From: Cryphonectria parasitica EP155
Lineage: Eukaryota; Ascomycota; Sordariomycetes; Diaporthales; Cryphonectriaceae
DNA length: 64,000 nt
Reading direction: 5' to 3'
Assembly (NCBI RefSeq): GCF_011745365.1
Contig: NW_024468913.1
Span: 2,976,001-3,040,000 of the forward strand
Part shown: positions 32,940 to 44,522 of the stretch, one piece after another
How positions within the stretch are numbered: the stretch's first letter is position 1
How the letters are laid out: the number at the start of each line of letters is the position of its first letter
Translations under genes and position numbers: made by a program
Notes under the pieces: generated by a model
Seen by the model: only the letters and a program-made list of their open reading frames with translations
What the model was told of the DNA's origin: nothing
Databases searched by the model: none

Positions 32940-35900
32940 ATGGCTGACGGGAACTACAAGGTCCCCGTTGACATGACGGCTGCCGACCCAGGTGCGCCTA
33001 CCGCTGACTTTCTCCCCCTGGATAACAGCGACAGCCATACCCAAGACGCTCATGAGGATGCCCAGGACGACGATGGATCTGCTTCAGATGTGTCGATGGC
33101 AGCCGAGAGTGACGATGATGAGGAGTACACTGCAGAGACCTCCGACCTCCCCCAGCCACGAGCTGCCCAGTCTGACCTACATCCCCCGGCAGCGACAATA
33201 GAACTCTATACTGTTGGACAAGAGGAGAGCATAGCAAAGAAGCGCAAATCTATCGAGGATGCACCGGTTCATGACAATGGGAGAAGAACCTCGGATTCGT
33301 TTAAAAAGGTGAAAATGGGTGACTCCGAGGCAGAGCCTCACGGAAATGGCAGCTCCTTGAAAGACCCCTCTTTCTTACCCGCCGAAGTGTGGCATGCCAT
33401 ATTTGGTAATTGTCCTCCCAAAACTCTGGGCAGCTTACTTCTTGTCTGTCGGCTTTTCAATGTGTATCTGGACCCTTCATCTACGATACAATGCGAAAGG
33501 CCCCTTCCTCTTTCTCGCAGCTCTTTACCAATCCTGAAGCCCAATGCTATTTGGCAGGCTTCACGACGACGTTTCTGGCCTGGCATGCCCAGCCCATTGC
33601 AGGACAAGACAGAATTATATATGTGGCAGTTGTCTTTGCCCAGCTCTTGCCAACACTGCGGCGCCACGCCAGGTGCATCTCAAGGGGCAGGAGGAGACCC
33701 CGACCCTTGGCAGTCCGGCCCTGGTCGAGACGGTGTTGCGATTATATGGGCATTTGCGACACGGTCTTGTGGTACCTGTCTTTTGAGCAAATCGGTCAAG
33801 GTTGGTCCCGATAGAGTGAAGAATCCACGTGTTGGTTCTAACGTGCTACCAGGAAATTGACATCCTGCTGTCTTCATCTACACCCAGCACGCTCATGGCG
33901 GCACTGCCATTCATGTTTGTTACTCAAGGACTGCAGGCTGTAACTCCTGCAGTTGTCGAGAAGGGCCAGCCACCAGGCATTGGCCCATTAACAAAGCTTT
34001 ACTGGTCCAGTCATGTGGATGACTTGAAGCAGGAGTTCTTTAGTGTAAAGGCGATGGGCCCTGCCACGGCTGAGGAATGGCTCAAGGGCTTGAACGGCCG
34101 TGGCCTGGAACGGCGTAATGATGCCTTAAGATGGGAAAAATGGGCGTCAACCACCGAGGGCCTGGGCCTGATGAGATCGATTTTGTATCCTGGAAACCGG
34201 CCACCGGCAGTTGCTAGTCTTGGGAATGCAGTGTGCAGTACTTTATCAAGGCCATCTGCCCTTCACATTCCCGGCCTCGGCGCCAGCAATGACGACAGTC
34301 GACCTGGCAGCCCGTCCATTGATCCAAGTCAGTGGACCAACGAGAACTCCGATCGTTTTCGTCGCTCATCAAGTGGGGCCGTCTCCCACTCCGGCCGTTA
34401 TGAGAGGACCAAGGAAGAGGTCGCGGGTCTCAAAGCTGCTCGAAAGGCTGAGATAGAGCGGAGGGCGCTGGCACTTGACCCGCCACTGCCACCAAACATC
34501 CTGGTGCATATTCCCTCCTTCCAAGCTGCGTTGCAAATCATCACCCCCCTGGACGAACAGGGCTGGGAACTATTAAAACCACGACTTTTGGCCCAAAAAT
34601 CGGATGCTGAGAGAAGAGAAAGAGAAAATGCTGCTCGGACCCAGAAAGAGTTGAGCGAGAAGCGGAATTCGAGCGTCACGACAAAAGAAGCACGTGAGAC
34701 GGACGATGCTGATTGGGACGAGGTACAAAGACCTGTTCGAGCTCGTATTGCAGGATTTGCCGACGAGATCATCCGAGATGGCTGGGAGGACGGCGACAAA
34801 GTCAACACCGACACCTGCCCAAAATTCGCGGTTGAGGTGCTTACATATATTCGCAAGCGTTTCTACGCCGAGGTCGCCAAAGATGCAGCTGTGGCACGTG
34901 CAGCTGGAAAATCACCAGTCGTGGATGCGCCCCAAGGACCGTACACGCAGAAGCTGACGCTTGAAAACATGAAATGGATCTTTGAAATGAAAGTAAAGCC
35001 TCACACTGAGCGATACCGGAAAGAGATCTTCCTCTGCAACGGCTGCGAGGTAACTGTGAGGTACTACGGCTTCGAGGGTGTCATCCAGCATTACGCTGCA
35101 AAACATACTCATGCTCTCAGCATCGGCAACGTGGTCGTCCACTGGAGGGCAGAATGGCCGGAGCACCCGCCCTTCACATGGGAACGGAAGCCCGCAAAGA
35201 CCAGCTTCTACCCAGGCCAACCACCTGGCACAAACGGCTACCAACCATTAGGACCTCCACAACAATACCAGTCCATAGCGGTTGGTCCAGGTCCGCCCCC
35301 AGGTCCACCTCCACCTCTGGCTTATGCGCCACCATCATGGAGCGAGGCGTATTCTCAGGGAACGCAAGCACCATACCCGGCCACAACTGGTGGCTACGCC
35401 CCCTCACAAGGATACCAGGCGGGTTTTTATTCTTCTTCGGAACCTTCTCGACCTTTTCCTGCCACTCAGGCGCAACAGTCGAGCTTCAATGGACCCGCGC
35501 AATCCCAGACCGCTGGATCGTACAGCTACAATTACGGGACGTACCAGAGCAACAGTCAAATTGGGTATCAGCCACCTCCATTCTCCAATCAGCACACAAC
35601 CCATCTCGAGGAAATGGCGCGTATGGCCCGGGAACTCTGGAATGCGACATCCAACATGAAAGACACTCTTTCTATTGTAAGGGTTCAGGTGGTTATATAT
35701 CATCTGGCCAAACGATTCCACGCAAAATTCGCCTCTCCGCTCCCACTTTCGACCTTCATTGATGGCCTGTCGAACCACAAAGATATGAGACCTGTACGGA
35801 ATGTAAATGGCTTGATCTGTCGGGTCTGTCATCAAGGGATTGGTGGCTATGTTGTTCCCGAGGAGGAACGCAAATCATGGTCGTTGCCTCAGTTGACCTC

Positions 35901-37695
35901 TCACTTCCAATCCAGGCACGTGGAGCATTTTATGCAGTTGGGTCAATACGGACAGCCACCAGAGTGGACTGTCGAGATGGTAATGCTTCCAGAGCCCGCA
36001 GCAGTCAGCAATCTACGTGCAGCTATCGGCACGGATGGACTCAAGTACCATCTGGTCAATGAAGCTGTCCCTCATCTGCTTGAAGCTTCAGGTGCGCCTC
36101 AAGCTGCTGCACCCAATGGACAATCCATGTGGCATGAGCAAACTGGCATTCATCATGGTGTTGCTGAAGGTCCTGCATCGTATTACAGCCAAAGCAAACT
36201 GAATGATTCCGCCCAAGATCATGACACAGGACAATTTCAAGAAGCAGCAGGCGCTGCTCCCCAGCTTCTTGGTGGACCGGCCGTTGTGTATCCCTACACC
36301 GAGCCACCACCTGCCGGGAGCACGGATTCAGCATTACCAGCCGAGAATTCTACACCCCCAGCGGTCACTGTAATCAATCCTACCGTGCCATTAAGCCACA
36401 GCGATGATGGTGGATCCCGCTCGTCCCAGGGCTACCGCGGAGGCCGTGATCAACACTCTCGATACTCAAAAAAGAACAAGAAAAAGGGCGGCAACAACCG
36501 GGATATCAGCGACGAGGAAGTGCGCAAACGTACCGAAGAAGAGCAGAAAATGGCAGAAGAGGAGGCAGAGCGGGAGGCAGATGTGATTCGAGCAATGTGG
36601 GCAGCGGACAGAGCCAATGCTGCTGGCAAGACTCTGCACCTTGACGGTGACAAAGCAGGAGAACGAGAGAACACCGGCAAATCTGGCCACTCTTCCAAGC
36701 CGTCTTCCAAGCCAGGCACTCCCAAGCAGCGGAATCGGTTTCAATCAAGACCGCCAAGGAACTCTCCTCGTAAAGACGAACGTGCAAGTCCCTTGGTCTC
36801 TCGAGAGCTGAGTCAAGCTCCACCTGCTGCTGCTCAGAGGGACGCTGCTCATCGTGGGCATCAGCTGTCGAATGTTACTTATGTGGATAACACGCCAGAG
36901 GATCTACCGCGCAGAGAGTGGCCACAGACATCTGGTGGTTATGGCCAGTATAATACGCCTCCGCTGCCTCCCCCGGACGCTCGACGTCGCGGATCACGAT
37001 CTCCCATCCACATGGAATATGGTCGACCTCCTCCAGTTGATCATTATCGTCAGAGGACCCCGCCCCGTCAACCAGGTGAACCCCTCCGCCAGTCCAGGGA
37101 CCCTATACTCATGGACGAGCGAGGGCCTCGGCCTCAAGATGATCGTGTACCTCGCGAGTATCTGGCTCCGCAGGGCGATCTGATTGAGATTGAAATCATC
37201 GAGTACCGCAGACCAGATGGCACAGTCTGGATTGAGGAGCGGCCCATTCGCCGCATTCCCAATACCGAGACCGAGCGATTTTATCGCGATGCGCCGCCAC
37301 CGCCAGGGCCTGCAGCATACGACCGCGCTGAACTCCCGCTTCCCCCAGGGCCGTATCATCGACGACAGCCACCAGGACCAGCAACTGATGAGCCGATCCT
37401 TCTCTCTGCAGGATCATTCCATCGTGGCCAGCCCGCTCGTCCAGCTGTTGAGCATTATCCTCCGCCACATGATAGAGCCTATCAACGTGCGCCTCCTTTG
37501 CCACCATCCACGGCTGAATCTAGCATGTATGACCCACGGTACCCTTCAGATACCGCCCTGAGACGCAATGACCCTGCACCTCATCCTCCGTTGTCACAGA
37601 ATGCCCAAGTCTACTACGAAGAGGAGTACGACCCTCGCTTCCCCGTTGGCCCTCCCGGGATGCCTGCGCATCCTCCGAGGACTACGAGATACTAG
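32940..37695 (+). CDS. Very large F-box protein with disordered regions
   Basis: Two exons, 32940-33800 and 33853-37695 (1567 residues). The 52-bp intron has a GTTGGT donor, a CTAAC branch site and GCTACCAG acceptor; the join reads KSVKEIDILLSSS. The F-box is at ~142-180 (FLPAEVWHAIFGNCPPKTLGSLLLVCRLFN), so the protein may be a substrate adaptor of an SCF ubiquitin ligase. Cys pairs (SCQHCG, SCGTCL at ~245-285) hint at a small zinc site. Two further Cys/His motifs, FLCNGCEVTVRYYGFEGVIQHYAAKH and ICRVCHQGIGG...LTSHFQSRHVEH, resemble degenerate C2H2-like fingers. The rest is mostly disordered: Pro/Gln/Tyr-rich ~470-600, a Lys/Glu helix near ~900-940 (EEVRKRTEEEQKMAEEEAEREAD), and a Pro/Arg-rich tail. 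It is a fungal family without known function, to my knowledge. Confidence 0.84.
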
Positions 37696-38546
37696 CAGGT
37701 CAATCAGATTCGTGGTAGCCGGACGAGCCGTCCTCAAGTCCCAAGTTGGTCGCCCGTGACACTAATCCACCGCTCGGTCACACCTTGAAATAATTCCTCT
37801 ATACAAGGCTTGCCTTGTGCGTTGAGTCCAGTTTCACACAGCCGACTAGTGTTTACCGTATTCGCATCGATGATGTCGTCTTCACACGCAGATTGATGAG
37901 AGCCAAGTCGGCAGGGATGATTATAATGGTGTTTGTGAGAAGATTTTCTAGGGAAGTTGACATCGAAATGAGGCTCATGATGAAAAAAAGGTCAATGACT
38001 TGCTTTGCTAAAGTTGACAATTTTATTATGCAAGCAGGGCAGAAGGACTGATTGATCATGGCAATGATGAGTAAATCAAAATTAAAGCAAAAACAGAAAT
38101 ATTTTAGAAATCGTTCATTGAGTGTGAGTGTGTGTGTGTGTGTGTATGTAAGCTAATGTCTGAAGTATCAGACCTCTGTTCTATTGAGATTGATGACTTT
38201 GTGGTGAGTTGTTGCAGGCTTTGGGTGGAGCAAAGTACATGTCTATACATACAATCCAGTTGGTGAAAGGCGAATTCTATCAGTCGCCGCATCTCCGGCC
38301 TTGCCAACCGACCCCCAGCCCCCACGCCTTTTTTAATTTGAAGTTCCATCCAAAAGGACCCAAGACCAAGAACGAAATCCGTCTTCGCCTCAAGCCTTCC
38401 GTCATCACAGCATTCGTCCATCATCTGTCGTCACAAGCATGGCCCGTCCCTCCTCACCGTCTCTGCACGTACGCATCAGGATCACTCTGTCCTCGACCGC
38501 CAGATCCAGCCCTCTGCTTCGCTGTATCTATAAGGATAGGTCTGCT
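37696..38546. other. Convergent spacer F-box gene / VPS1
   Basis: 0.85 kb, AT-rich from 37900 to 38150, with a GT microsatellite at 38121-38146. No gene seen. Confidence 0.55.
38121..38146. repeat. GT microsatellite
   Basis: AGTGTGAGTGTGTGTGTGTGTGTGTA in the spacer between two convergent genes. Confidence 0.8.
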
Positions 38547-41199
38547 CTACACCACCTCGCCGATGATCTTGGCAGCCTCCTTGTATGTCTGGAGCAGCTT
38601 CTCGCATTTCTCGCGCTCCTTCTTGATGCCGTCGTCCTCATACAGCAGCTCCTCGAAGAGCGCCTCGCGGTACAGTTCGCTGACGAGACGGTTCTGAACT
38701 TCATCACGGCAGTGGTTGACCAGCAGGTGCATGATGGCTTTGGGGACCTGGTCGGCAATGGACTCGCGGACGATGTTGAAGTAGGACGAGATCAACGCCC
38801 TGATCAGTTCTGTCTCCATCTGCTCCCGGTCGGTCATAGCCGGCTCGCCGGTCGCGCCCTTTTGGGAGAGAAGAGAACCCAGTCAGCAACGAGTCTTTCC
38901 AAATTATTGCAAGTACAAACAAACAAGGATGACTTACGAAATCGGCGCCGCGAGGCGTCGAGCCAAACATGAAATCATCCGAGCTAGCTAATGGTGGCAT
39001 AGCCTGGATAGGTGAGCGCAGGGCAGGCTCCTGCTGCCTTATGCTCTGGGCAAATGAGGGCTCGGAGCTTTGGCTGACATGCCGTCCAATGTTCGGGCTG
39101 TGGGTATGTGCGGGCATTGCCGGCTGGGCCCCGTCCTTGCCGAAGAAATAGTTCAAGAAAGAATCCTTCGCGCCGCTGCCTGCACCTTGTGGGTTGTACC
39201 TCATTGGTGAGCTTGCGCGAGCTCCATTCAGTGCTGAAGTGATGCCGCCGGTGCCGTTCTCCTTGACTGCTGGCGACATGCTTCGTGCGGCGCCCTTAGC
39301 TTGCGTCTTACGGATTGAGGCATGTTCGGCCTTTTCGACAATGGTCGTCGACTCCTCCTCGTCGACCTCCTCAGTACCGTTGGCGCCAAGTTCTTTGAGA
39401 CGCCTGCGCTCTCTGCGCTCACGCTCCTCCTGGATGAGGCGTTTGCGCTCCCTCTCCTGCTTGGCGCCTACAACGTTGCTCATTGCTGCCGCAGCGCCGA
39501 GAAAGTTGGGGTGATTGGTGTTGATATAGGCACGCTGTATTGAGATTAAGGACTCCACGTAGGATGACGAGGGCCCCAGGCGTTCTCGCAAGAGATCGGA
39601 CACCACCTCGATTAGCTTGGCCTGCAACCTTGGAAAGCGCGACAGCTCCGTATTACCACATGTGTGGCAGATCTTGATCAATTCCTCGTACACCAGTTCA
39701 ACGCAGCGTTGACTTGGCACTTCCAACATCTTGATCTGGGGCTTCACGAGGAGGTCAAAGGCCATCTCAGGGACAAACAGACTAGGTCGCGGGCCGGTGG
39801 AGTTCCTAATAGCTGTGCGGATGTCGAGAGCAGTGAGGTTTGAGGTCGGGTCGATGGACTCGAGAGACATGCCGAAGACGGAGTTGAAAATGTAATATAT
39901 CCGAGCACCACCACATAGCTCTTTCGTGGAGATCTCGGTCGAGGTACCGTCGATCGAGGCAATGAAAGAGGACGCGAAGCGGGTCATGAGCTGGAGGATG
40001 AGGGAGCCCCGGTGTTCTCTGCCACTAAACTGCATGTTGCCATAGCTGGCCAATTCCTGCTGCGTCTGGCCCATGAGCGTGTTAAGCCGAGCTTTGATAT
40101 CGGGGAGACGGTCCCGGATGTGCGCCATGAGTGTCGTGTTAAGAGTCTTGGCCAAGAACCGCGTGCCGCATTTCATTGCAATATTACGGTAGGCTGGATG
40201 CAGCTTGAAGAAGTTCTCCTCGTCCTTGAGCGCCTCATCCATGGGCTTGTTGCCTTGAATATCCTGCTGTGACCGGTTCACAACGCCGATCCAGCCCAGC
40301 TTCAGAGGATACACCCGTCCGGACAGGATGTCCAGCGCGTTGGTCCCGTGATCCATGAGATCGACCTTGGTCAGGACACCAATCGTCCTCCTTCCCAAGG
40401 CGTCCACATGGCGTGCGAGCTTTAGGGCTTCCGAGTTGACAATATCGACGTTCGCTGGGGAGACGGCGAGGATGATACTGTTGGGCTTGGCAATGAACTC
40501 GGAGATCAGGTTGCGTGTCTGCTTTTCGATGTCTGCGGGTTGGTCACCGATAGGTACCTGGAGGCGAATGGGTTAGCTATTGAGATGTTTCTGGAAGGCT
40601 TAGCCCAAGCAGCCCTGCCTACCTTGGTCAGACCGGGCAGATCCACCAGTGTGAGGTTGAGCACGTGAGGGGAGTAGATCTTAAGGTTAATAGGCTGTCG
40701 CGTGATGCCCTTATTGTTTCCTGCGACGCGAGAGGTTTCGTTCTCGATCTCGCGCTTGACGTCGCCAAAGTCGGTGAAACGCCTATTGGGAATGTGGTTG
40801 AACTCTGCCCACTCGCCAGGTCGCGCCACGTTATGGTTCCATTGTGAGCTGTGGTTAGCCGCAGCAGCCTCGGCCTCCTCGTCGGGGACGTTGATCAGCT
40901 GAAGGATCAGAGGCCGCCGAGTAACAATACCGCTGCCTCGAGGCAGGAAATCTCGACCGACAATGTTCTCGAGAACCGAGGACTTGCCAGCAGACTGTGA
41001 GCCTACCACGACCTGGACACACACAAACAAGGCTTGTCAGCGTTTCATTTTTATTTTCGACCCAACCGAGTCTGAAGCTTCGCAGCTGGCCTGCACGTAC
41101 AATCTGAGGGAGGTCGAGCGAGTCGTTGCCAATGGTGTTGAAGACGAGGTCTTGCAACTTGTTGACGGTCGACAGCAGGTCGTCACCAAGTGCAGCCAT
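38547..41199 (-). CDS. VPS1: Dynamin-like GTPase Vps1
   Basis: Four exons: 41199-41101, 41012-40623, 40557-38938 and 38858-38547 (806 residues); all introns GT-AG and phase 0. The GTPase domain shows the P-loop GSQSAGKSS at 37-45, DLPGLTK (switch II), and TKVDLMD (G4). The middle domain follows, and the GTPase effector domain is in the last exon ([31 protein letters not shown]). There is no PH domain or C-terminal proline-rich domain, as expected for Vps1. It drives membrane scission at the Golgi and endosomes, peroxisome division and actin-linked endocytosis. The segment between the middle and effector domains (~540-700, containing [15 protein letters not shown], a poorly conserved Ser/Ala-rich part and the conserved [10 protein letters not shown]) is longer than in the ~700-residue yeast protein. 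Shares a divergent spacer with COX19. Confidence 0.95.
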
Positions 41200-42218
41200 G
41201 GCGCAGTATTTGATCCGGCCAAGATCTGTCCCTTCTCTGGAGTGTTTGTATTTCTGAATTGGTATTTGACAAGGTTTTCTTTCCAGGTAGACCTGGGAAT
41301 CGTGACTATCCTTTCGAGACTCGCGATCTCGAGGACCCTGGCGTAGTCGAACCTAGGGGATAGGGGAGCACCAGCTGTGGGTAGGTAGTAGGTAGTATGC
41401 GAAGAAGGTATAGAGGAGATAAACAAAATCTGCCGCTGTGAGGTAGCCGGTTCAACACCTCCAAGATCCAAGGACAGGGCAAGTAAAGGGTGATGATCGA
41501 TGGTTCAGGGAGCGACTCGACAGCAGCAGGCGCCCGAGTTGTTGTGTTGCTGTGGGAAAAAAACAACGGTCCAAATTAGACATTCATGCCTCTCTTTCCG
41601 CGGTACAAGCGACAAGGTTGGGGACAAATTTTGGAAGGATAAGTAAGGAGGGGGGTTGTAACAGGCGCGTCTCCGTCATGCGCCTCCAGCTCTGGGCCTG
41701 TTGGCGTTTGGCGGCCAGCCCGGCCGGTGGGGACTGGTTAGTTGGCCGTTTCACCCCTGTCGTCCCTACAGATGGCCACTATGGTGGTAGCACTGTAGGC
41801 CCTCAGAAGCCAAGCCACACGTCATCCTGCAGGGGGGAAACTGTACCATAGCGTGTACTATAGTATAGTTAAGCCAAACAAACACAGCGCTAGGGATTCT
41901 GCCGGGTCATCGTCTCAACCCAAGGCTCGATTGGAAGGTAGTTTGCCAGCATTTTCAGATGGACCAACGGATGAAGCTGTCCGAACGTTCAGAACAACTT
42001 ACAAGCTAGTCTGCTTAGCTTTTTTATCCTTCCTTTTCCCTAAAAGTTCCTGCAGTAGTCAGCACCAAGGCCAGCCAGAGCCAATCATCCTGGCTATTAC
42101 AAGGACCATACTGTATTTTTTTTTCCGCCTCGCAGTAAGAAGAATTGAGTTGCGTTGAGGTCGAACCACGCCACCAGATCGCAAATTTACTCGAACTCGT
42201 CGTTCGTCTTCTGTCGCA
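41200..42218. other. Divergent promoter region VPS1 / COX19
   Basis: 1.0 kb between two start codons. It contains TAGGTAGTAGGTAGTA at about 41381-41396 and a T11 tract near 42119. No gene seen. Confidence 0.5.
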
Positions 42219-42723
42219 ATGAGTGGCTACGGTCCTGGTGGCGGCCAGCTTTACACAAAGCCCACACCGTACGCATATGTACCCACCCCAAGTTAACTCG
42301 ATCTTATCCCGTGCTCTGAATTGCAGGCTGACTTTCTGAAGGCCGCAGAGGGGGAGTTTTCCTCTCGATCATGATGGTATGTTTGTACCCCTCCCCCCCC
42401 CCCTCCTTTCCCCCTTCCAAAAAGGGAGAAAAAAATAGGGGGCGGGAAAAAGAAGTGAAGATTTTACTAAGTGATCTAATATTCTTGCAGGCGAGTGTAA
42501 GCAGGCCATGTCGTCGTACCTGGCGTGCATCAAGAAGGTCAAGGGTGTCAACGAGGATTCTTGTCGCGAGCTTGCCAAGGCATATCTCTCATGTCGGATG
42601 GACCGGAACCTGATGGCTAGGGATGACTTTAAGAATCTGGGCTTCCAGAGTCCTGACCAGACTCCAAGCGGAGACAACGGTACAACTACGAAGACTCCCA
42701 CAGCACAGTCCAAGACTGCATGA
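42219..42723 (+). CDS. COX19: Cytochrome c oxidase assembly factor Cox19 (twin CX9C)
   Basis: Three exons: 42219-42268, 42342-42376 and 42491-42723 (105 residues). The 35-nt middle exon is fixed by the family sequence PPQRGSFPLDHDGECK that spans all three exons; its acceptor is CTGAAG, not the earlier TTGCAG, which would give a stop. The CHCH fold is clear: C-KQAMSSYLA-C and C-RELAKAYLS-C, each with nine residues between cysteines, followed by RMDRNLMARDDFKNLGF. Cox19 is a small protein of the mitochondrial intermembrane space, imported by Mia40, and supports copper delivery to cytochrome c oxidase. The C-terminal ~25 residues (Thr/Ser-rich) are not conserved. Intron 2 has a C12-containing pyrimidine tract close to its donor. 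Confidence 0.93.
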
Positions 42724-43057
42724 GTAGCATGCAGCATGCCTTATGCCGCCATCGGGATTTGTCAAGCACGAGGGCTGGAAGAGAGGAAGGCGCTGGCCCC
42801 GGAAGAGACACGCACAATCCTGGAAAGTACGGCTGTCTGATGGCGCCTGCTGCGGACATCATCCTCCAACGACAGGCAGAACCACGCAGCTCACGTGCAA
42901 TAATGTACATCACGGTTGCCTTCTAGTCTGTGCCGTCTCGGAACCACCATCAACGAACCCTCATACCAAATCCCACCTCCATCGATCGACCTAGGCATAC
43001 TGTTTATTCTATTTTTCTTCTTGCTACCACACGCTCACCATCCTAATACATATAATA
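42724..43057. other. Short spacer COX19 / small membrane protein
   Basis: 334 bases; COX19 3' UTR and the next promoter. T-rich at 43010-43025. Nothing else seen. Confidence 0.5.
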
Positions 43058-43795
43058 ATGGAGATACCACCTGTCGCGAAAACTACAACGATCCTTGCCC
43101 TTTCTCTCACGTCAACCGCTCTTCCACACATGCGTTCGACAAATAATTCCACCCAAGATCTCGTAGCTCGCCATGCCATCTTACAACACAACGTGGCTGT
43201 CATGGTCTCGGCTGTTCTCGCCTCTGCCTACATCTGTGGAGTTCTCTTCGGCGTGGTCTGGATCCTGACACGGGAGTACGATACGGAAGCCGGCCCGCCC
43301 TGGGTTCCCAGTATTTTCCGCACTGAGGCCCTCTGCGTCTTGTTCGAACCGCTCGTCTATTTCTGGCCCGCGATCCTGTGGCCTGTCTTCCTCCTGTACT
43401 GTCTTTTCTATTTCACCGCCGACAAGATGAATCGCGCCACGACGTGTTGCGGGAGGCCTAGGAGCATTGCGAAGGAGCGGGCCCGACGGCAGTCCATGAA
43501 TGGCAGCAGCATTGGCGGCACGTCGTCGTCTTCTGATGTCGAGCTTGCCGCGGCTCGACCCTTACGGTCCCTGATCTCGTTAGGCCCATGTCCCACGCCA
43601 CCGCCAGCGTACCAATCAAGAAACCCGTCCATCATCATGAGAAAACTTAGGCTCGATTCCACGGCCAGCAGCATAATAAGCCCACGCAGCTCCAGAAGCG
43701 ACTCGACGACAGTTATAAACAAGCCACAAGTGCAAGCGCAAGGAAAAGATCAAGGAAAAGATGAAGCGTCAGGGTCGGACAACTCAGAATCGTAA
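43058..43795 (+). CDS. Small fungal membrane protein with cytosolic Ser-rich tail and PPxY motif
   Basis: Single exon, 245 residues. I do not recognise the family. An N-terminal hydrophobic stretch (TTTILALSLTSTALP) may be a signal peptide. Two strong membrane helices follow at ~47-70 (VAVMVSAVLASAYICGVLFGVVWIL) and ~93-122 (CVLFEPLVYFWPAILWPVFLLYCLFYF), the loop between them rich in aromatic residues. The C-terminal half is basic then Ser-rich and includes PTPPPAYQS (~180-190); PPAY is a PY motif of the kind bound by Rsp5/Nedd4-type ubiquitin ligases, which would fit regulated endocytosis of a plasma-membrane protein. That role is inference. The ATG at 43058 is the first in frame. Confidence 0.7.
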   Translation: MEIPPVAKTTTILALSLTSTALPHMRSTNNSTQDLVARHAILQHNVAVMVSAVLASAYICGVLFGVVWILTREYDTEAGPPWVPSIFRTEALCVLFEPLVYFWPAILWPVFLLYCLFYFTADKMNRATTCCGRPRSIAKERARRQSMNGSSIGGTSSSSDVELAAARPLRSLISLGPCPTPPPAYQSRNPSIIMRKLRLDSTASSIISPRSSRSDSTTVINKPQVQAQGKDQGKDEASGSDNSES

Positions 43796-44506
43796 GCTGC
43801 CCTGGCAGGAATGGACGGGCTGGGACGGGTGGATGATAGGTAGTTTTGAAGGTGGGCGAGAACGAAGAGGGGGGTCTCGAGGATCAAGGAACAGCGCCAG
43901 TCTACTTTCTTCTTTTCTTTCTTCTTCTCCATGAATATGAGTATGGTAAAGGTACCACCATAAGAGGTCCTGGTATTAAGTAAGCTGCAAATGTAGCCCT
44001 GTGCATCATGCAATAGCCCTACGATCATTCTCAACCTAATGTTTATGGCTTCTTCATGGACCAAGCAAGATATGATATACATCAAGTCCAAGTCCAGTTT
44101 GGCGTCATTGCTGGTGAGTCGGCTATATGCCCCACTCTTGGAAGGGATTGCATACAAGTGTTCGCCATTCCGTACCGAAGTTCGTGCCACAGTGCGACAT
44201 TAAGATTGCAACTTAGCCGATGTGCCCAACTTTTCCTATTACACACTAGTGGTCAGATTTATAGCAGCAGCTCGTCGTCTACAAATATTTCTGCTTCCAT
44301 CCCCAGCAGTCATCAATTCAGCAACAATAATTGATAGATATCTCGAATCTAGACTGACTTTTTCTTCATCTACTGGACAATTGCAGTTTGAAACAATTTT
44401 GTATTTTATTCCATGATTACTATTCAGAGCTCGTAACATTCCCCTACACTTTTTTTTTTTTCATTCAACCACCATCTATGCTGTCAACCTCATCCGCAAT
44501 GTCAAG
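43796..44506. other. Spacer upstream of the CoA-ligase fusion gene
   Basis: 0.7 kb. A T11 run lies at 44451-44461, just before the 5' UTR of the fusion gene. A weak minus-strand ORF (43750-44190) reads through the 3' end of the small membrane-protein gene and is not supported. Confidence 0.5.
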
Positions 44507-44522
44507 ATGCAGTCCACCATGA
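44478..44522 (+). promoter_or_regulatory. Upstream ORF overlapping the start of the CoA-ligase fusion
   Basis: ATG at 44478 opens a 14-codon ORF ending in TGA at 44520-44522, in a different frame from the main ATG (44507), which it overlaps. A second ATG (44499) in the uORF frame ends at the same stop. If the transcript starts upstream of 44478, this would reduce initiation at 44507 or favour leaky scanning. Confidence 0.45.

Noticed and set aside
42155..42200. GGTTCGACC on the minus strand resembling a tRNA B box
   Set aside because: No cloverleaf can be drawn around it; it lies in the COX19 5' flank.
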